Assembly (NCBI GenBank): GCA_020353515.1
Contig: CP070695.1
Location: forward strand, 3,392,050-3,456,049
Origin: Candidatus Heimdallarchaeota archaeon
GTDB taxonomy: Archaea; Asgardarchaeota; Heimdallarchaeia; Hodarchaeales; Hodarchaeaceae
Length of the DNA stretch: 64,000 nt
Direction of reading: 5' to 3'
Shown: piece after piece, positions 46,061 through 54,643 of the stretch
Position numbering within the stretch: the stretch's first letter is position 1
How the letters are laid out: each line of letters starts with the position of its first letter
Notes under the pieces: generated by a model
The model's input: the letters and a program-made list of their open reading frames with translations, nothing else
What the model was told of the DNA's origin: nothing
Database searches by the model: none
Position numbers and translations under genes: made by a program

Positions 46061-47569
46061 ATGGACATAAATGATGCTTACGAAAGGCTATTAAAAGAGG
46101 TATATGACTATATTGTTCTCTTACAAATTAAAAATATCCTTGATTGGGATTTTGAAACATATATGCCATCAAAGGGTGTGGAACAGCGCGGTGAAGAATT
46201 AGCGATGATAGCTAAACTACGACATGACCGTATTACTAATCCTAAGATAGGAGAGCTAATTCAGGCCATTAAAAATGATCCTAATTATTCTTCATTAGAT
46301 CTAGTAAAAAGGCGTAATGTCGTCTTAACTGAGAGGGAATATAACCGGGAATCAAAAATTCCCAAAGAATTAGTTGAAAAGATTGCTAAACATACCCCGA
46401 TTGCTATTGATACATGGAAGAAGGCAAAAAAAGAATCTAATTATTTACTTTTTAAACCAGCTTTAGATAAAATGATTGAGTTAACAAAGGAGAAAGCATA
46501 TTGCTTAGATCCTGATAAAGAACCTTTTGACGCTCTCGTTGAGAAATATGAACCAGGGATGTCTTCAGCTCACTATTCAGCGCTTTTCAAAGAGTTAAAA
46601 GAAGGATTAATACCGGTTATTCAGAAATGTATTAGTTCACCCAATCAACCTAATATTACTCTGATAAAGCGTAAGTTACCAATTTCTATTCAAAAACAAT
46701 TATCTGAAGATATTTCACAGTTAGTTCTTTATGATTTAGAACGTGGTAGGATTGATGAAACAGAACATCCTTTTACAACAGGTTATTACGACGATGTTAG
46801 GATAACCACGCATTATTATGAAGAAGATTTCTCAGATTCTTTCTATTCAGTACTTCACGAAGCTGGACATGGTATATATGAACAAAACCTTTTACAAGAA
46901 TATAAATATCAGCTGGTGGGGGAATTCGCCTCATATGGGATTCATGAGTCTCAATCAAGGTTTATTGAGAACCTTATTGGGCGAAGTAGTGAGTTTTGGG
47001 AATTCTACTTACCAAGACTGAAAAAAATGACTGGGAATGTTTTTTCGGATGTTGAGTTAGATCTATTTGTACATGCTCTTAATGAAGTGAAACCCAGTAA
47101 AATTAGGATTACCGCCGATGAAGTAACCTATTCTCTTCATATAATCATACGTTTTGAGATTGAGCGGGATTTACTAGCTGGAAAAATCACTACGGATCAG
47201 CTTCCTGATGTATGGAATGAAAAATATAGAGAATATCTTGGCGTTGATGTTGAAAATGACGCTGAAGGGGTCTTACAAGATACTCACTGGGCTGGAGGAA
47301 GTTTTAGCTATTTTCCATCTTACGCTATGGGTAATATCTATAATGCGCATATGCTAGAAATAATAGCTAGAGATATTCCAGATTATAAAGAACTCATTAA
47401 GAAAGGGGAACTCAACTTCATCATCGATTGGCTTGTTGAGAATGTCCACTCAGTATCTAATCTATATGACCCCCCAGAACTTATAAAGAGAATTACAGGT
47501 GAAGAAATTTCCCCAAAATATTTCATTAAATATTTAGAGGAGAAATTTTCCAAAATTTATGGTTTCTGA
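46061..47569 (+). CDS. Carboxypeptidase Taq-type (M32) metallopeptidase
   Basis: 502 residues, the usual M32 length. The zinc site is HEAGH at H266-H270 in SVLHEAGHGIYEQ, with the third ligand in GIHESQSRFIENLIGR. LQIKNILDWDFETYMPSKG at the N-terminus and EVTYSLHIIIRFEIERDLL near the C-terminus are typical. M32 enzymes remove C-terminal amino acids and are cytoplasmic, helping peptide recycling. A TATA-like AGATATA lies about 35 bases upstream. It converges with the M42 gene, five bases apart. Confidence 0.95.
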   Translation: MDINDAYERLLKEVYDYIVLLQIKNILDWDFETYMPSKGVEQRGEELAMIAKLRHDRITNPKIGELIQAIKNDPNYSSLDLVKRRNVVLTEREYNRESKIPKELVEKIAKHTPIAIDTWKKAKKESNYLLFKPALDKMIELTKEKAYCLDPDKEPFDALVEKYEPGMSSAHYSALFKELKEGLIPVIQKCISSPNQPNITLIKRKLPISIQKQLSEDISQLVLYDLERGRIDETEHPFTTGYYDDVRITTHYYEEDFSDSFYSVLHEAGHGIYEQNLLQEYKYQLVGEFASYGIHESQSRFIENLIGRSSEFWEFYLPRLKKMTGNVFSDVELDLFVHALNEVKPSKIRITADEVTYSLHIIIRFEIERDLLAGKITTDQLPDVWNEKYREYLGVDVENDAEGVLQDTHWAGGSFSYFPSYAMGNIYNAHMLEIIARDIPDYKELIKKGELNFIIDWLVENVHSVSNLYDPPELIKRITGEEISPKYFIKYLEEKFSKIYGF

Positions 47570-47574
47570 AAATT

Positions 47575-48639
47575 CTAAACGGGAATGAAAGTATCAGTTT
47601 CGATTACCGATCTTATGAACTCAACAGTAAGTTTTACGATGTTTTTGACATCATCAAGACATATAACTTCTGAAGCCGTGTGCATATAACGATTAGGAAT
47701 TGAAATCAGAGCTGTAGCTGCCCCTGTGAGCTGAATTGCATTAGCATCAGTCCCAGTTCCTCTATGCCATGCCATTGTTTGATAAGGGATCTTCTTATCC
47801 TTTGCAATATCAACCAATCGTTTGTACAGTACAGGATTGATGTTGGGCCCTCTGACGATTATTGGTCCTCCACCGAGCTTAGTGTCACCAACAAGTTTCT
47901 TCTTCACGTCTGGTGAATCTGCTGCATGACCTACATCAAATGCTATTCCAACATGAGGTTGAATGGCTCTGGCAGCAACTGTGGCACCTCGTAAACCAAT
48001 TTCTTCCTGAACTGTGGAAACGCCATACACTCCTGCATAAAAATCCTTATCTTTTGCTAATTCTTTTACTATCTCAGTAACAATAAATGCTCCAATAGCA
48101 TCATCAAAGCCAGCTGCAACAGCGAATTCATGATCACCCAGTTTTTGGAAACCATAATCAAAAGTAGCAAAATCACCAATGTCAACTAATTTCTCTGCTT
48201 CTTCTTTGCTTGTACACCCTATATCAATGAATAATTTTTCCATTTCGGGAACTTTTTTCCTTTCTTCGGGTTTCATTAAATGAATAGCTTTTTTTCCAAG
48301 AACCCCAGGAATAATTCCTTTCTTTCCACTAATTTTCACTCGTTTTCCTGGTAAAGTAGTGACATCAAACCCTCCTAGGGGCTTGAACCACAGATAACCC
48401 TTTTTATCGATATAACTTATTTGAAATCCAATTTGGTCAATATGACCAGCTAGCATGATTTTAAAAGGACTATCTGGATTAACAACTGCATAGAGATTCC
48501 CCACTCGATCTGCATATATTTTGTCTGCCTCTTTTTTGAGATATTCCTTTATTCCTCGCTGTGCTGTTAATTCGTATCCTGTTGCTCTAGGAGTTGTTAC
48601 TAATTTTTTTAAAAATTCTTCATTCACTTCGTAAGACAT
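47575..48639 (-). CDS. M42 family aminopeptidase (TET/glutamyl aminopeptidase-like)
   Basis: 354 residues. Metal and catalytic residues are visible: H66 and D68 in MLAGHIDQIGF, D180 in AAGFDDAIGAF, E212/E213 in TVQEEIGLRGA, an Asp in IAFDVGHAAD and a late His in NRYMHTASEVI. These are the ligands of the two-metal site. M42 enzymes form hollow tetrahedral 12-mers that trim peptides from the proteasome. With the convergent M32 gene it forms a pair of peptide-trimming enzymes. Confidence 0.95.
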   Translation of the reverse strand: MSYEVNEEFLKKLVTTPRATGYELTAQRGIKEYLKKEADKIYADRVGNLYAVVNPDSPFKIMLAGHIDQIGFQISYIDKKGYLWFKPLGGFDVTTLPGKRVKISGKKGIIPGVLGKKAIHLMKPEERKKVPEMEKLFIDIGCTSKEEAEKLVDIGDFATFDYGFQKLGDHEFAVAAGFDDAIGAFIVTEIVKELAKDKDFYAGVYGVSTVQEEIGLRGATVAARAIQPHVGIAFDVGHAADSPDVKKKLVGDTKLGGGPIIVRGPNINPVLYKRLVDIAKDKKIPYQTMAWHRGTGTDANAIQLTGAATALISIPNRYMHTASEVICLDDVKNIVKLTVEFIRSVIETDTFIPV

Positions 48640-48735
48640 TTATTGTATCACCAATTCAACCTAAATGCAATTAGGAAAGATATTACTTATTATTATTTGA
48701 CAGTTAGGATTAGTCCATAGATTTTAAAGATTGTC

Positions 48736-49149
48736 TTGGAAGATATCTTAGACGACATTGACAATTTAGATATTGGTTTGGGGACAAATTTTGTTTTTTA
48801 TCAGTTAGATTGGGATAATATCTACAGTCTGTATAGAGGCCCCCTCTGGCTTGAGGTTGAAAAACAAAGAGAGATGGAGGATTTCGCGGATGAATACGAA
48901 TCCATCGCGAACCGTATAACTATCGGAGTAACTATAACAACAGTTGCAACAATATTAGCAGCAGCAATGGGTAGTCGCATGGCGGAAAAGAAATCTGATC
49001 ACCATTTTTCTGTTATGCTTGCGGACATGAAGGAAGATTCTTCATTACTTGAAGGGGAATTTGATATTCTCGCGTTCTTGGGGTTAATTTTGGCATTTAT
49101 TCTTTCACTTTTTGGTTTAGCGTTACCTCTTTCCATTCTTTTATCATAA
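48736..49149 (+). CDS. Small membrane protein of unknown function
   Basis: 137 residues starting with TTG. An acidic N-terminal part (DILDDIDNLDIGLGT, residues 1-55) is followed by a membrane helix (ITIGVTITTVATILAAAMGS), a short loop and a second helix pair at the end (FDILAFLGLILAFILSLFGLAL). No family recognised. The start is not certain; no TATA match was seen at a fixed distance. Confidence 0.6.
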   Translation: MEDILDDIDNLDIGLGTNFVFYQLDWDNIYSLYRGPLWLEVEKQREMEDFADEYESIANRITIGVTITTVATILAAAMGSRMAEKKSDHHFSVMLADMKEDSSLLEGEFDILAFLGLILAFILSLFGLALPLSILLS

Positions 49150-49297
49150 TAAACTTCTAATAACAAAAGAAAATAAAAAGCTTAACCCTCGAACCACTAT
49201 TAAGCCGATTCAATTTAACTAGTTTTAAATAAGGGAGTTATTGAATAGTAATTAGTATTCAGTACTAACATATCATGTAAGTCGGGGTAATGAGGTC

Positions 49298-49849
49298 ATG
49301 TGTCCTATTGACAGATCTAATAAGAAAATCTCTTCAAAGCTATTAGAGGAAATGTATGACGAAGCTGGGAAAGAGAAGATCACTGAGCTTGCTAAGCAGG
49401 TTTCTCAATTAAAAAAGCATTTGAAAATTCCTAATGAACTGGCAACTGGCATTATTGCTCAATTTAACCAAAGCTATGAGGATGCTAGGAGTAATATTGC
49501 TTTAGTTGGAGGATCTGAAGATGATGTGGCAAAAATGTGGGGTTATAACTTTGGTGGTTTGATGTACCATTATCTTGAAAGAAGAGATTCTATCGAGGGG
49601 AGACAGGCACTGTCATTCATAAAAATGCAACTAGGACATGAGCTAAATACGAAATTAGGTGGATCAGAGATCCAATATGCAAGTTTTGTACTTGGCCTCT
49701 CTTTAAGGTTCATAAAAGGATTTGAAACCCTCAAGAAGAACCTAATTGAGTTTGAAGATGCTCTGAACAAGTTTGAACAACACCGGTATACTCAACAAAA
49801 TGATGTGAAAACCTCAGGTACCGATCTCTTTGGTAGAAAACGTAAATGA
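49298..49849 (+). CDS. Unknown soluble helical protein
   Basis: 183 residues, all-helical, not recognised. LLEEMYDEAGKEKITELAKQ opens a helical bundle; GLMYHYLERRDSIEGRQALS and FIKGFETLKKNLIEFEDAL continue it. The ATG follows GGGGTAATGAGGTC, with GAGG as a possible ribosome-binding site. No motif points to a function. Confidence 0.6.
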   Translation: MCPIDRSNKKISSKLLEEMYDEAGKEKITELAKQVSQLKKHLKIPNELATGIIAQFNQSYEDARSNIALVGGSEDDVAKMWGYNFGGLMYHYLERRDSIEGRQALSFIKMQLGHELNTKLGGSEIQYASFVLGLSLRFIKGFETLKKNLIEFEDALNKFEQHRYTQQNDVKTSGTDLFGRKRK

Positions 49850-49860
49850 GCTGATTTCTG

Positions 49861-50748
49861 CTAGGTAAATCTTTGTCCATCCCCCAACCATTTTGTTTCA
49901 TAATTCTCCATTATTTTTGTCAAAATATAATACTTTTCTAAGATTGTAGTATCTGGGAAAACCTTAGTGAGTAGATCCCAATATTCCCCTAGATTTCGAC
50001 TAAAAATTCCTTTGTGTTTCATTAAAATTTCTGGATCTTCAAAAGAACCAATTAGATCCTTTAAGTAACCATCTAACTCTTTTAAATTAAGAGATTCAGT
50101 GTTAATTCCTTCATTAATACTCTGATCATAGAAAATTTTAGCTTCATTTGGATATCGAGGCTCATAAACCAATGCCTTCCAAAGATTTTTGACCCCAGGA
50201 TCTTTAATAACTGAAAATATGTCTAAATACTTAATAGCTTTAACTTCTTTATGTTGACTTCTAAGATAATAAATTAATTTCCAGAAGGCATACTCATTCA
50301 TTGGATTTATGTATAAACACTTTTCAGCGAGCTCAAGTACTTCCTCTTTCTTATTTAGTATTTCTTTCACTTCAATCCATTGAAGATACTCGTCTTCTGA
50401 TAACTTAATCCAGTGTTCAAGTCCTTGAAATGCTATATCAAGCTTTTCAGCATTCTTCTGAAGTTTAGAATTGCTTAATGATGGATCATTCAGTAATGGG
50501 GTAACCATTAAGACAATGTCTGTATAAGCTCTAACTTGGGAGCTCTTTAACATCTTTCGAAGTGAGAGATATATCATTACAAAGATAACAATAGAAAGTA
50601 CGAAAGTCCATCCAAAAAATAGAGAAATGTCATAAGATAACAAGAAGTTATGTAAAATCTCCAGTATAATGAAGGCGATGAAGGTAACTAAAAAGGCTGC
50701 TAAGGAGGGAAAATAACTTGGAAGCTGCTTTACATTTATCTCAATCAC
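49861..50748 (-). CDS. Membrane-anchored helical-repeat protein
   Basis: 295 residues. Two membrane helices at about 12-37 and 40-63 (AAFLVTFIAFIILEILHNFLL, LFFGWTFVLSIVIFVMIYLS), then about 220 residues of TPR-like helices in the cytoplasm (EVLELAEKCLYINPMNEYAFWKL, KALVYEPRYPNEAKIFYDQS) that suit protein binding. Function unknown. It ends 11 bases from the convergent 49298 gene. Confidence 0.65.
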   Translation of the reverse strand: MIEINVKQLPSYFPSLAAFLVTFIAFIILEILHNFLLSYDISLFFGWTFVLSIVIFVMIYLSLRKMLKSSQVRAYTDIVLMVTPLLNDPSLSNSKLQKNAEKLDIAFQGLEHWIKLSEDEYLQWIEVKEILNKKEEVLELAEKCLYINPMNEYAFWKLIYYLRSQHKEVKAIKYLDIFSVIKDPGVKNLWKALVYEPRYPNEAKIFYDQSINEGINTESLNLKELDGYLKDLIGSFEDPEILMKHKGIFSRNLGEYWDLLTKVFPDTTILEKYYILTKIMENYETKWLGDGQRFT

Positions 50749-51070
50749 CTCTCTATCTGAATACCTGAGAAAGTTTTATACTTTCGGAATTTTGAGTGTT
50801 TCTATAGATGATCTCATGCAAGATGAACAATTTCTAGGAACGAGAATTGGGGAAATAAAATCAATTTGTAACGATCTTATAACTCTGTGGATAGGTTCAC
50901 TAGAAAGAATCAAAAATTAAACCTAAAAAATCGTGACTTAGGTAATATCGAACGAATCTCTGTTCTACAATCTTTCATGTCTCCTTAAATAGCGAAAGAT
51001 GTGAGAATTGTGGTTCTAAAATATCAACAAAATTCCTTTCACCAAAATAACGGACAAATGGTGAAATCTG
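50749..51070. other. Intergenic region with a possible small ORF
   Basis: Holds the upstream region of the 49861 gene. A BRE/TATA-like AAAGTTTTATA lies at about 50770-50780, and a plus-strand ORF of 34 codons follows at 50816-50920 (MQDEQFLGTRIGEIKSICND), extendable to TTG 50792. It reads like protein but is too short to call firmly. Confidence 0.35.
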
Positions 51071-51841
51071 ATGAAAGTTCCCGATCACTTAGAGGTAGAG
51101 CTCTTTCCCATTCAGGAAACAGGATTAGACATTGTTCTCCAGAGCTCATTCTCGAAAGAGATACGGGGTTCTAATTTTAAGAATCAGGCATTATTCTTCG
51201 TTGATAGTAAGCAACGTATTTGGCTATGGAAAAAAATACCTATTTTTGCGTTAATTCGCGAGTATCTCGCCTCTATATTGGCATCAGAGCTTGGTATTCT
51301 TGTTCCCAAATCAATAATTGCGAAAAAGGGCCAGTCAATTGGTTTAATCCAAGAATGGGTACACAGTGCTAAAGATTTAGCATCATTTTCTGAGGATCAC
51401 CCAACATTAACCAGAACTGAATTACTTGACCTTTTTGTATTTGAAGCTTGGATTGGAGCGTTAGATCGACACGGAGGGAATTATCTTGCTTCTACTGAGG
51501 GAAAAATCTGGGCAATTGATTTTGAAGATAGTTTTTATGAATCAGTTCAAGGTAGTGAGCTTTGTTTATATTATCCATGGATAAAAGAATCAAAAAAAGG
51601 ACTAGAAATAGCAGTTCAGAAACTAGTAGAACAAATTACTGAAAAACAACTACTTGAAAAAAGTAAATCATTTCTTGAACTTACAAATATTTTACAGGAC
51701 TCACGAGCTAAAGAGGCCCTAACTCAGCAGGTTTTACAAATAGTAGAATTATTAAAGAAAAATTTTGCTCAATTAGAGAAAACTGTGGAACTATTCTTAG
51801 AAAGTAGTAGTTCACTACCAGAATTTGTGGCATGTACTTAA
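51071..51841 (+). CDS. PI3/4-kinase- or HipA-like kinase-fold protein
   Basis: 256 residues. The catalytic region is LFVFEAWIGALDRHGGNYLAS then GKIWAIDFEDSF, which follows the PI3/PI4-kinase pattern DRHxxN and then IDF (the metal-binding Asp of DFG). N-terminally, QALFFVDSKQRIWLWKK and a helix-rich ELGILVP-IIAKKGQSIGLIQEW region fit the N lobe, where a Lys may bind ATP. The rest is a helical tail. Substrate may be a lipid, inositol or protein; the compact size is nearer to bacterial PI4K-like proteins than to eukaryotic kinases. It overlaps the next gene by 10 bases. Confidence 0.75.
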   Translation: MKVPDHLEVELFPIQETGLDIVLQSSFSKEIRGSNFKNQALFFVDSKQRIWLWKKIPIFALIREYLASILASELGILVPKSIIAKKGQSIGLIQEWVHSAKDLASFSEDHPTLTRTELLDLFVFEAWIGALDRHGGNYLASTEGKIWAIDFEDSFYESVQGSELCLYYPWIKESKKGLEIAVQKLVEQITEKQLLEKSKSFLELTNILQDSRAKEALTQQVLQIVELLKKNFAQLEKTVELFLESSSSLPEFVACT

Positions 51842-52284
51842 AAACAGAGTATCCTTTTTTCAAAAATGGGCTGTATATGGCAAATGAAATTGTTGAAGGA
51901 GATATTTGTCAACAGAACAGTTGTCATCACTGTTGTTTAGAAACAGAGATGCTGATAACAAAAAAAGACATTCAACGGATAGTCACAAAGACCTCAATAT
52001 CAGCTAAAGAATTCGTTACTTTAAATGATGACGGAAATAGGAAATTGAAGAATAAACAGATTGATTCCCAACTCCAGTGCTTTTTTCTTGATCAGAACGG
52101 TCAGTGTTCCATCTATGAATTCAGACCCGAGGGTTGTCAATTCTATCCATATATCTGGGATCTGACAGAACATCGAATCTTTATCGATGATTATTGTTTA
52201 CATCATAATAAATTTCAAAAACCGTGGTTTACTTTGTCAAAAAGACTAGAGGATTTTATTTTCAAATTATTTGGGAAATTATAG
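51832..52284 (+). CDS. YkgJ-family cysteine-cluster protein
   Basis: 150 residues. Cysteines are arranged as in the YkgJ/CxxCxxCC family: CQQNSCHHCCLETEM, CFFLDQNGQCSIYEFRPEGC and a last Cys at YCLHH, a pattern thought to hold a zinc or iron-sulfur cluster. The motif CSIYEFRPEGCQFYPY is typical. The ATG lies 10 bases inside the kinase gene, so the two are translated together. The family's function is unknown. Confidence 0.88.
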   Translation: MYLKTEYPFFKNGLYMANEIVEGDICQQNSCHHCCLETEMLITKKDIQRIVTKTSISAKEFVTLNDDGNRKLKNKQIDSQLQCFFLDQNGQCSIYEFRPEGCQFYPYIWDLTEHRIFIDDYCLHHNKFQKPWFTLSKRLEDFIFKLFGKL

Positions 52285-52427
52285 GTTTGAAAGTTCCCTC
52301 TATGAGAGTAGAAATATCCGATTCTACGCAGTTAGAAGCATAAATATTTAGTAAGGGGATTTGTAAGATCATTCAGATAAAAATATGATTTTTATCACAA
52401 AAATCTATAACAGGAGATAAAAAATAG

Positions 52428-53486
52428 ATGCTACAGCTGAAAATTAGGAATTTATTCTTGATTATTTCATTATTAGCACTAATTTCCATGGTGTTAGTAG
52501 CTCCAATTGGATCTATTAATGCGGAAATTAATGATGACGATGATAGTGACGAAACTGAAGAACAGGAATCAGAGGAAACTGAGGAAGAGACCGATGACCA
52601 CGAAGAAGAAGATAATGATGATGGTAAAGCTAAGTTAGAAAAAGAAGGAAAAAAAGTATTATTAACCTCTGGTGACTTTCAAATAGAGGTTAATGCAAAA
52701 GGCCAAGTACCATTTTATCACTTCAATACATCAGTTGATGATGTACGATTTTTCTTAAAATTCCAGAGAATAACTCAATTCAAAGACGAAAATGACAATA
52801 GTATCTACGATAAAGGAGAAGAAGTTGGAAATCAGAATTCTGACTTACAATTACCTAGTGTCGATTGGGAACTCGTAATTGTAACAGACACAGATACTGA
52901 TAAGGAATTCATTTTCCGTTCATCTGAGATAAAGGGTCAGGAATTCGAAGATACAACTATAGAATTAATCAATCATTTTTCCGCAGACTCCTCTTACCTG
53001 AAGTTCGATATTAATATAACCAACTGGCCTTTTGAGGAAGAAGCCACTGGTTTATGTTTAGAATTCGAATTAAATTGGTCAAGAGGGGAAAATGAAGGCG
53101 AAGGAATGAGTTTGAAAAAAGAGAGTGATGATACTTCTATCTCTCTTAAAAATGATGATGATGTCCTTCTTGCATATTTTGAATCTGCTAGTGAGGTCGA
53201 AGTTGATGGTACAGTAGTAGATGATGGAGCTCTCCTATATGATACTGCGTCTGAAAATGCTTCTAAGGTAAATATTTTACTCAATTATCCAAGTTTCGAC
53301 GAAACTCTGTTCCATGATCCTGAGATTGGAACATCAGATGAAGCACTGTCAGTGAGTCCTTCCACGATAATCTCTTGGTTAATGGAAACCATAGAGAGCG
53401 TGAAAGATGGATTCTTGGTAGTTACCGCACTAATGACTTTCGTTTTAGCTACTGGTTTGATTTTTAATCGTCGTCGTCAAAAATAA
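52428..53486 (+). CDS. Acidic surface protein with membrane anchor
   Basis: 352 residues. Signal peptide (NLFLIISLLALISMVLVAPIGSINA), a linker of about 40 nearly all-acidic residues, a beta-rich globular region of about 230 residues, then a last membrane helix (FLVVTALMTFVLATGLIF) with a basic RRRQK end. Outside location inferred. The family is not recognised. A hairpin terminator follows and the ArsR-like membrane regulator is next. Confidence 0.7.
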   Translation: MLQLKIRNLFLIISLLALISMVLVAPIGSINAEINDDDDSDETEEQESEETEEETDDHEEEDNDDGKAKLEKEGKKVLLTSGDFQIEVNAKGQVPFYHFNTSVDDVRFFLKFQRITQFKDENDNSIYDKGEEVGNQNSDLQLPSVDWELVIVTDTDTDKEFIFRSSEIKGQEFEDTTIELINHFSADSSYLKFDINITNWPFEEEATGLCLEFELNWSRGENEGEGMSLKKESDDTSISLKNDDDVLLAYFESASEVEVDGTVVDDGALLYDTASENASKVNILLNYPSFDETLFHDPEIGTSDEALSVSPSTIISWLMETIESVKDGFLVVTALMTFVLATGLIFNRRRQK

Positions 53487-53503
53487 ACATTAATAAATCC
53501 CAT

Positions 53504-53545
53504 CCTTGAATACAATTCAAGGAAAATTTTCTTTTCTTTTTTTTA
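53504..53545 (+). terminator. Hairpin and T-tract terminator after the acidic surface protein
   Basis: CCTTGAAT at 53504-53511 pairs perfectly with ATTCAAGG at 53515-53522 across a 3-base loop; a T-rich stretch (about 53525-53545) follows. Fits an intrinsic terminator of the upstream gene. Confidence 0.6.
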
Positions 53546-53572
53546 GTTCGTTCTTGTAAGGAGTATATATCA

Positions 53573-54406
53573 GTGACAAACAGGGAACACAATGAAGGAT
53601 CACAAATTCAAGAACAGGAATTATTTGATATCCTTTCACACACCACAAGACGAATGATCCTTAGGGAATTGAATAAGCAATTATACCTCGCATACTCTGA
53701 ATTACAAATTCTAATACCACAGAGTCCAGGTGTAATTTATCATCATCTGGAGAAACTTCAAGAGAAGGGATTGATAAAACAACGGGAAAGTAAAGAATAT
53801 GAATTAGCACCTTTAGGAGTTCAAGCTGTCTCCTACCTTGAAAAATTAGATGATGACGATGTATCATCAGTAGTAACCTCCCGATCTTCTTTTCATGATC
53901 TTTTCCTAAAAATACCGTTATCGAGATTTATCCTAAAAAATCCCTTGCGATGGGCAATAGAAATTGCTGCGCTAACTGCAGTACTATTTTTTCTTCAATT
54001 AAATTTTCCAGTCTTAATTGTAGGGCCGTTTCTACTTCCAACTACCTTCGAACTACCTCTAAGAATCTTTCTTGAAATTATCATTTTTCTTCTCATGTTT
54101 TCGGGATTGCTAATATTTGATTTAGTGATATCCAAAAAGAGAGATTTCTTGTCGTTATTTGCAGGTCTGTTAGTCTTACCTATGTTATCTTTTATAGCTT
54201 CAGTATTACTCTATGTGGTTTCAATTATCTTTATTACTGTCCCATCACTTCTCTTTTGGGTTTTAACCTTTATTCTCCAATTTTGTTATGCGTATGTTCT
54301 TATTCATCTGTTGAATAAGATATCGAAGCTTTCTTTCGACCGATCAGTTATTGTTACACTCTTAATCGGTTATTTCTTCCTTTTCTGTGTTTTGATTCTT
54401 GGATAA
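53573..54406 (+). CDS. Membrane-tethered ArsR-like winged-helix regulator
   Basis: 277 residues, GTG start. Residues about 15-95 are an ArsR-type winged helix (LFDILSHTTRRMILRELNKQ, then YSELQILIPQSPGVIYHHLEKLQEKGLIKQ, where GVIYHHLEKL is the recognition helix). From residue 120 on there are about five membrane helices, so DNA binding takes place at the membrane. The sensor could respond to envelope or lipid state; the surface protein just upstream is a plausible target. A fusion of this kind occurs in archaea, but no ligand is known to me. Confidence 0.85.
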   Translation: MTNREHNEGSQIQEQELFDILSHTTRRMILRELNKQLYLAYSELQILIPQSPGVIYHHLEKLQEKGLIKQRESKEYELAPLGVQAVSYLEKLDDDDVSSVVTSRSSFHDLFLKIPLSRFILKNPLRWAIEIAALTAVLFFLQLNFPVLIVGPFLLPTTFELPLRIFLEIIIFLLMFSGLLIFDLVISKKRDFLSLFAGLLVLPMLSFIASVLLYVVSIIFITVPSLLFWVLTFILQFCYAYVLIHLLNKISKLSFDRSVIVTLLIGYFFLFCVLILG

Positions 54407-54425
54407 TATTTACCATAGAAAGCTT

Positions 54426-54456
54426 TTTATAACCGTGTATATCATATGTTAACATA
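54426..54456 (+). promoter_or_regulatory. TATA box and palindromic operator of the RHH operon
   Basis: A TATA box TTTTTATAA at about 54424-54432 precedes a perfect 12-base palindrome TATGTTAACATA at 54445-54456, near the expected transcript start. Related GTTAA/TTAAC words follow at about 54468-54482. A ribbon-helix-helix dimer encoded in this operon would be a natural binder. Confidence 0.5.
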
Positions 54457-54484
54457 ACACAACATACATTAACAAGGGTTAATT

Positions 54485-54643
54485 ATGTATAGATGTCTGT
54501 TAAAACAAGTCAAAGACGATTCATATGATCTCAACTACGTTGATTTAGCTTCATATATTACCATGGCTAGAAAAATTGTTGCAGACCATGAAAATTCTCT
54601 GATTTCTAAGGAGGTAAACACAGACAGAAATGAGGTTGAATGA
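54485..54643 (+). CDS. Small 52-residue protein, overlapping the RHH gene
   Basis: ATG 54485 to TGA 54641-54643. The sequence (MYRCLLKQVKDDSYDLNY and MARKIVADHENSLISKEV) is acidic-basic mixed, helical, without membrane spans or known motifs. The stop overlaps the start of the next gene as ATGA (4 bases), a sign of coupled translation, and the promoter and palindrome sit just upstream. Two tandem features, spacing and overlap, make it more than a chance ORF. It could be a partner of the RHH protein, as in toxin-antitoxin or regulatory pairs, but no toxin fold is seen. Confidence 0.65.
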   Translation: MYRCLLKQVKDDSYDLNYVDLASYITMARKIVADHENSLISKEVNTDRNEVE

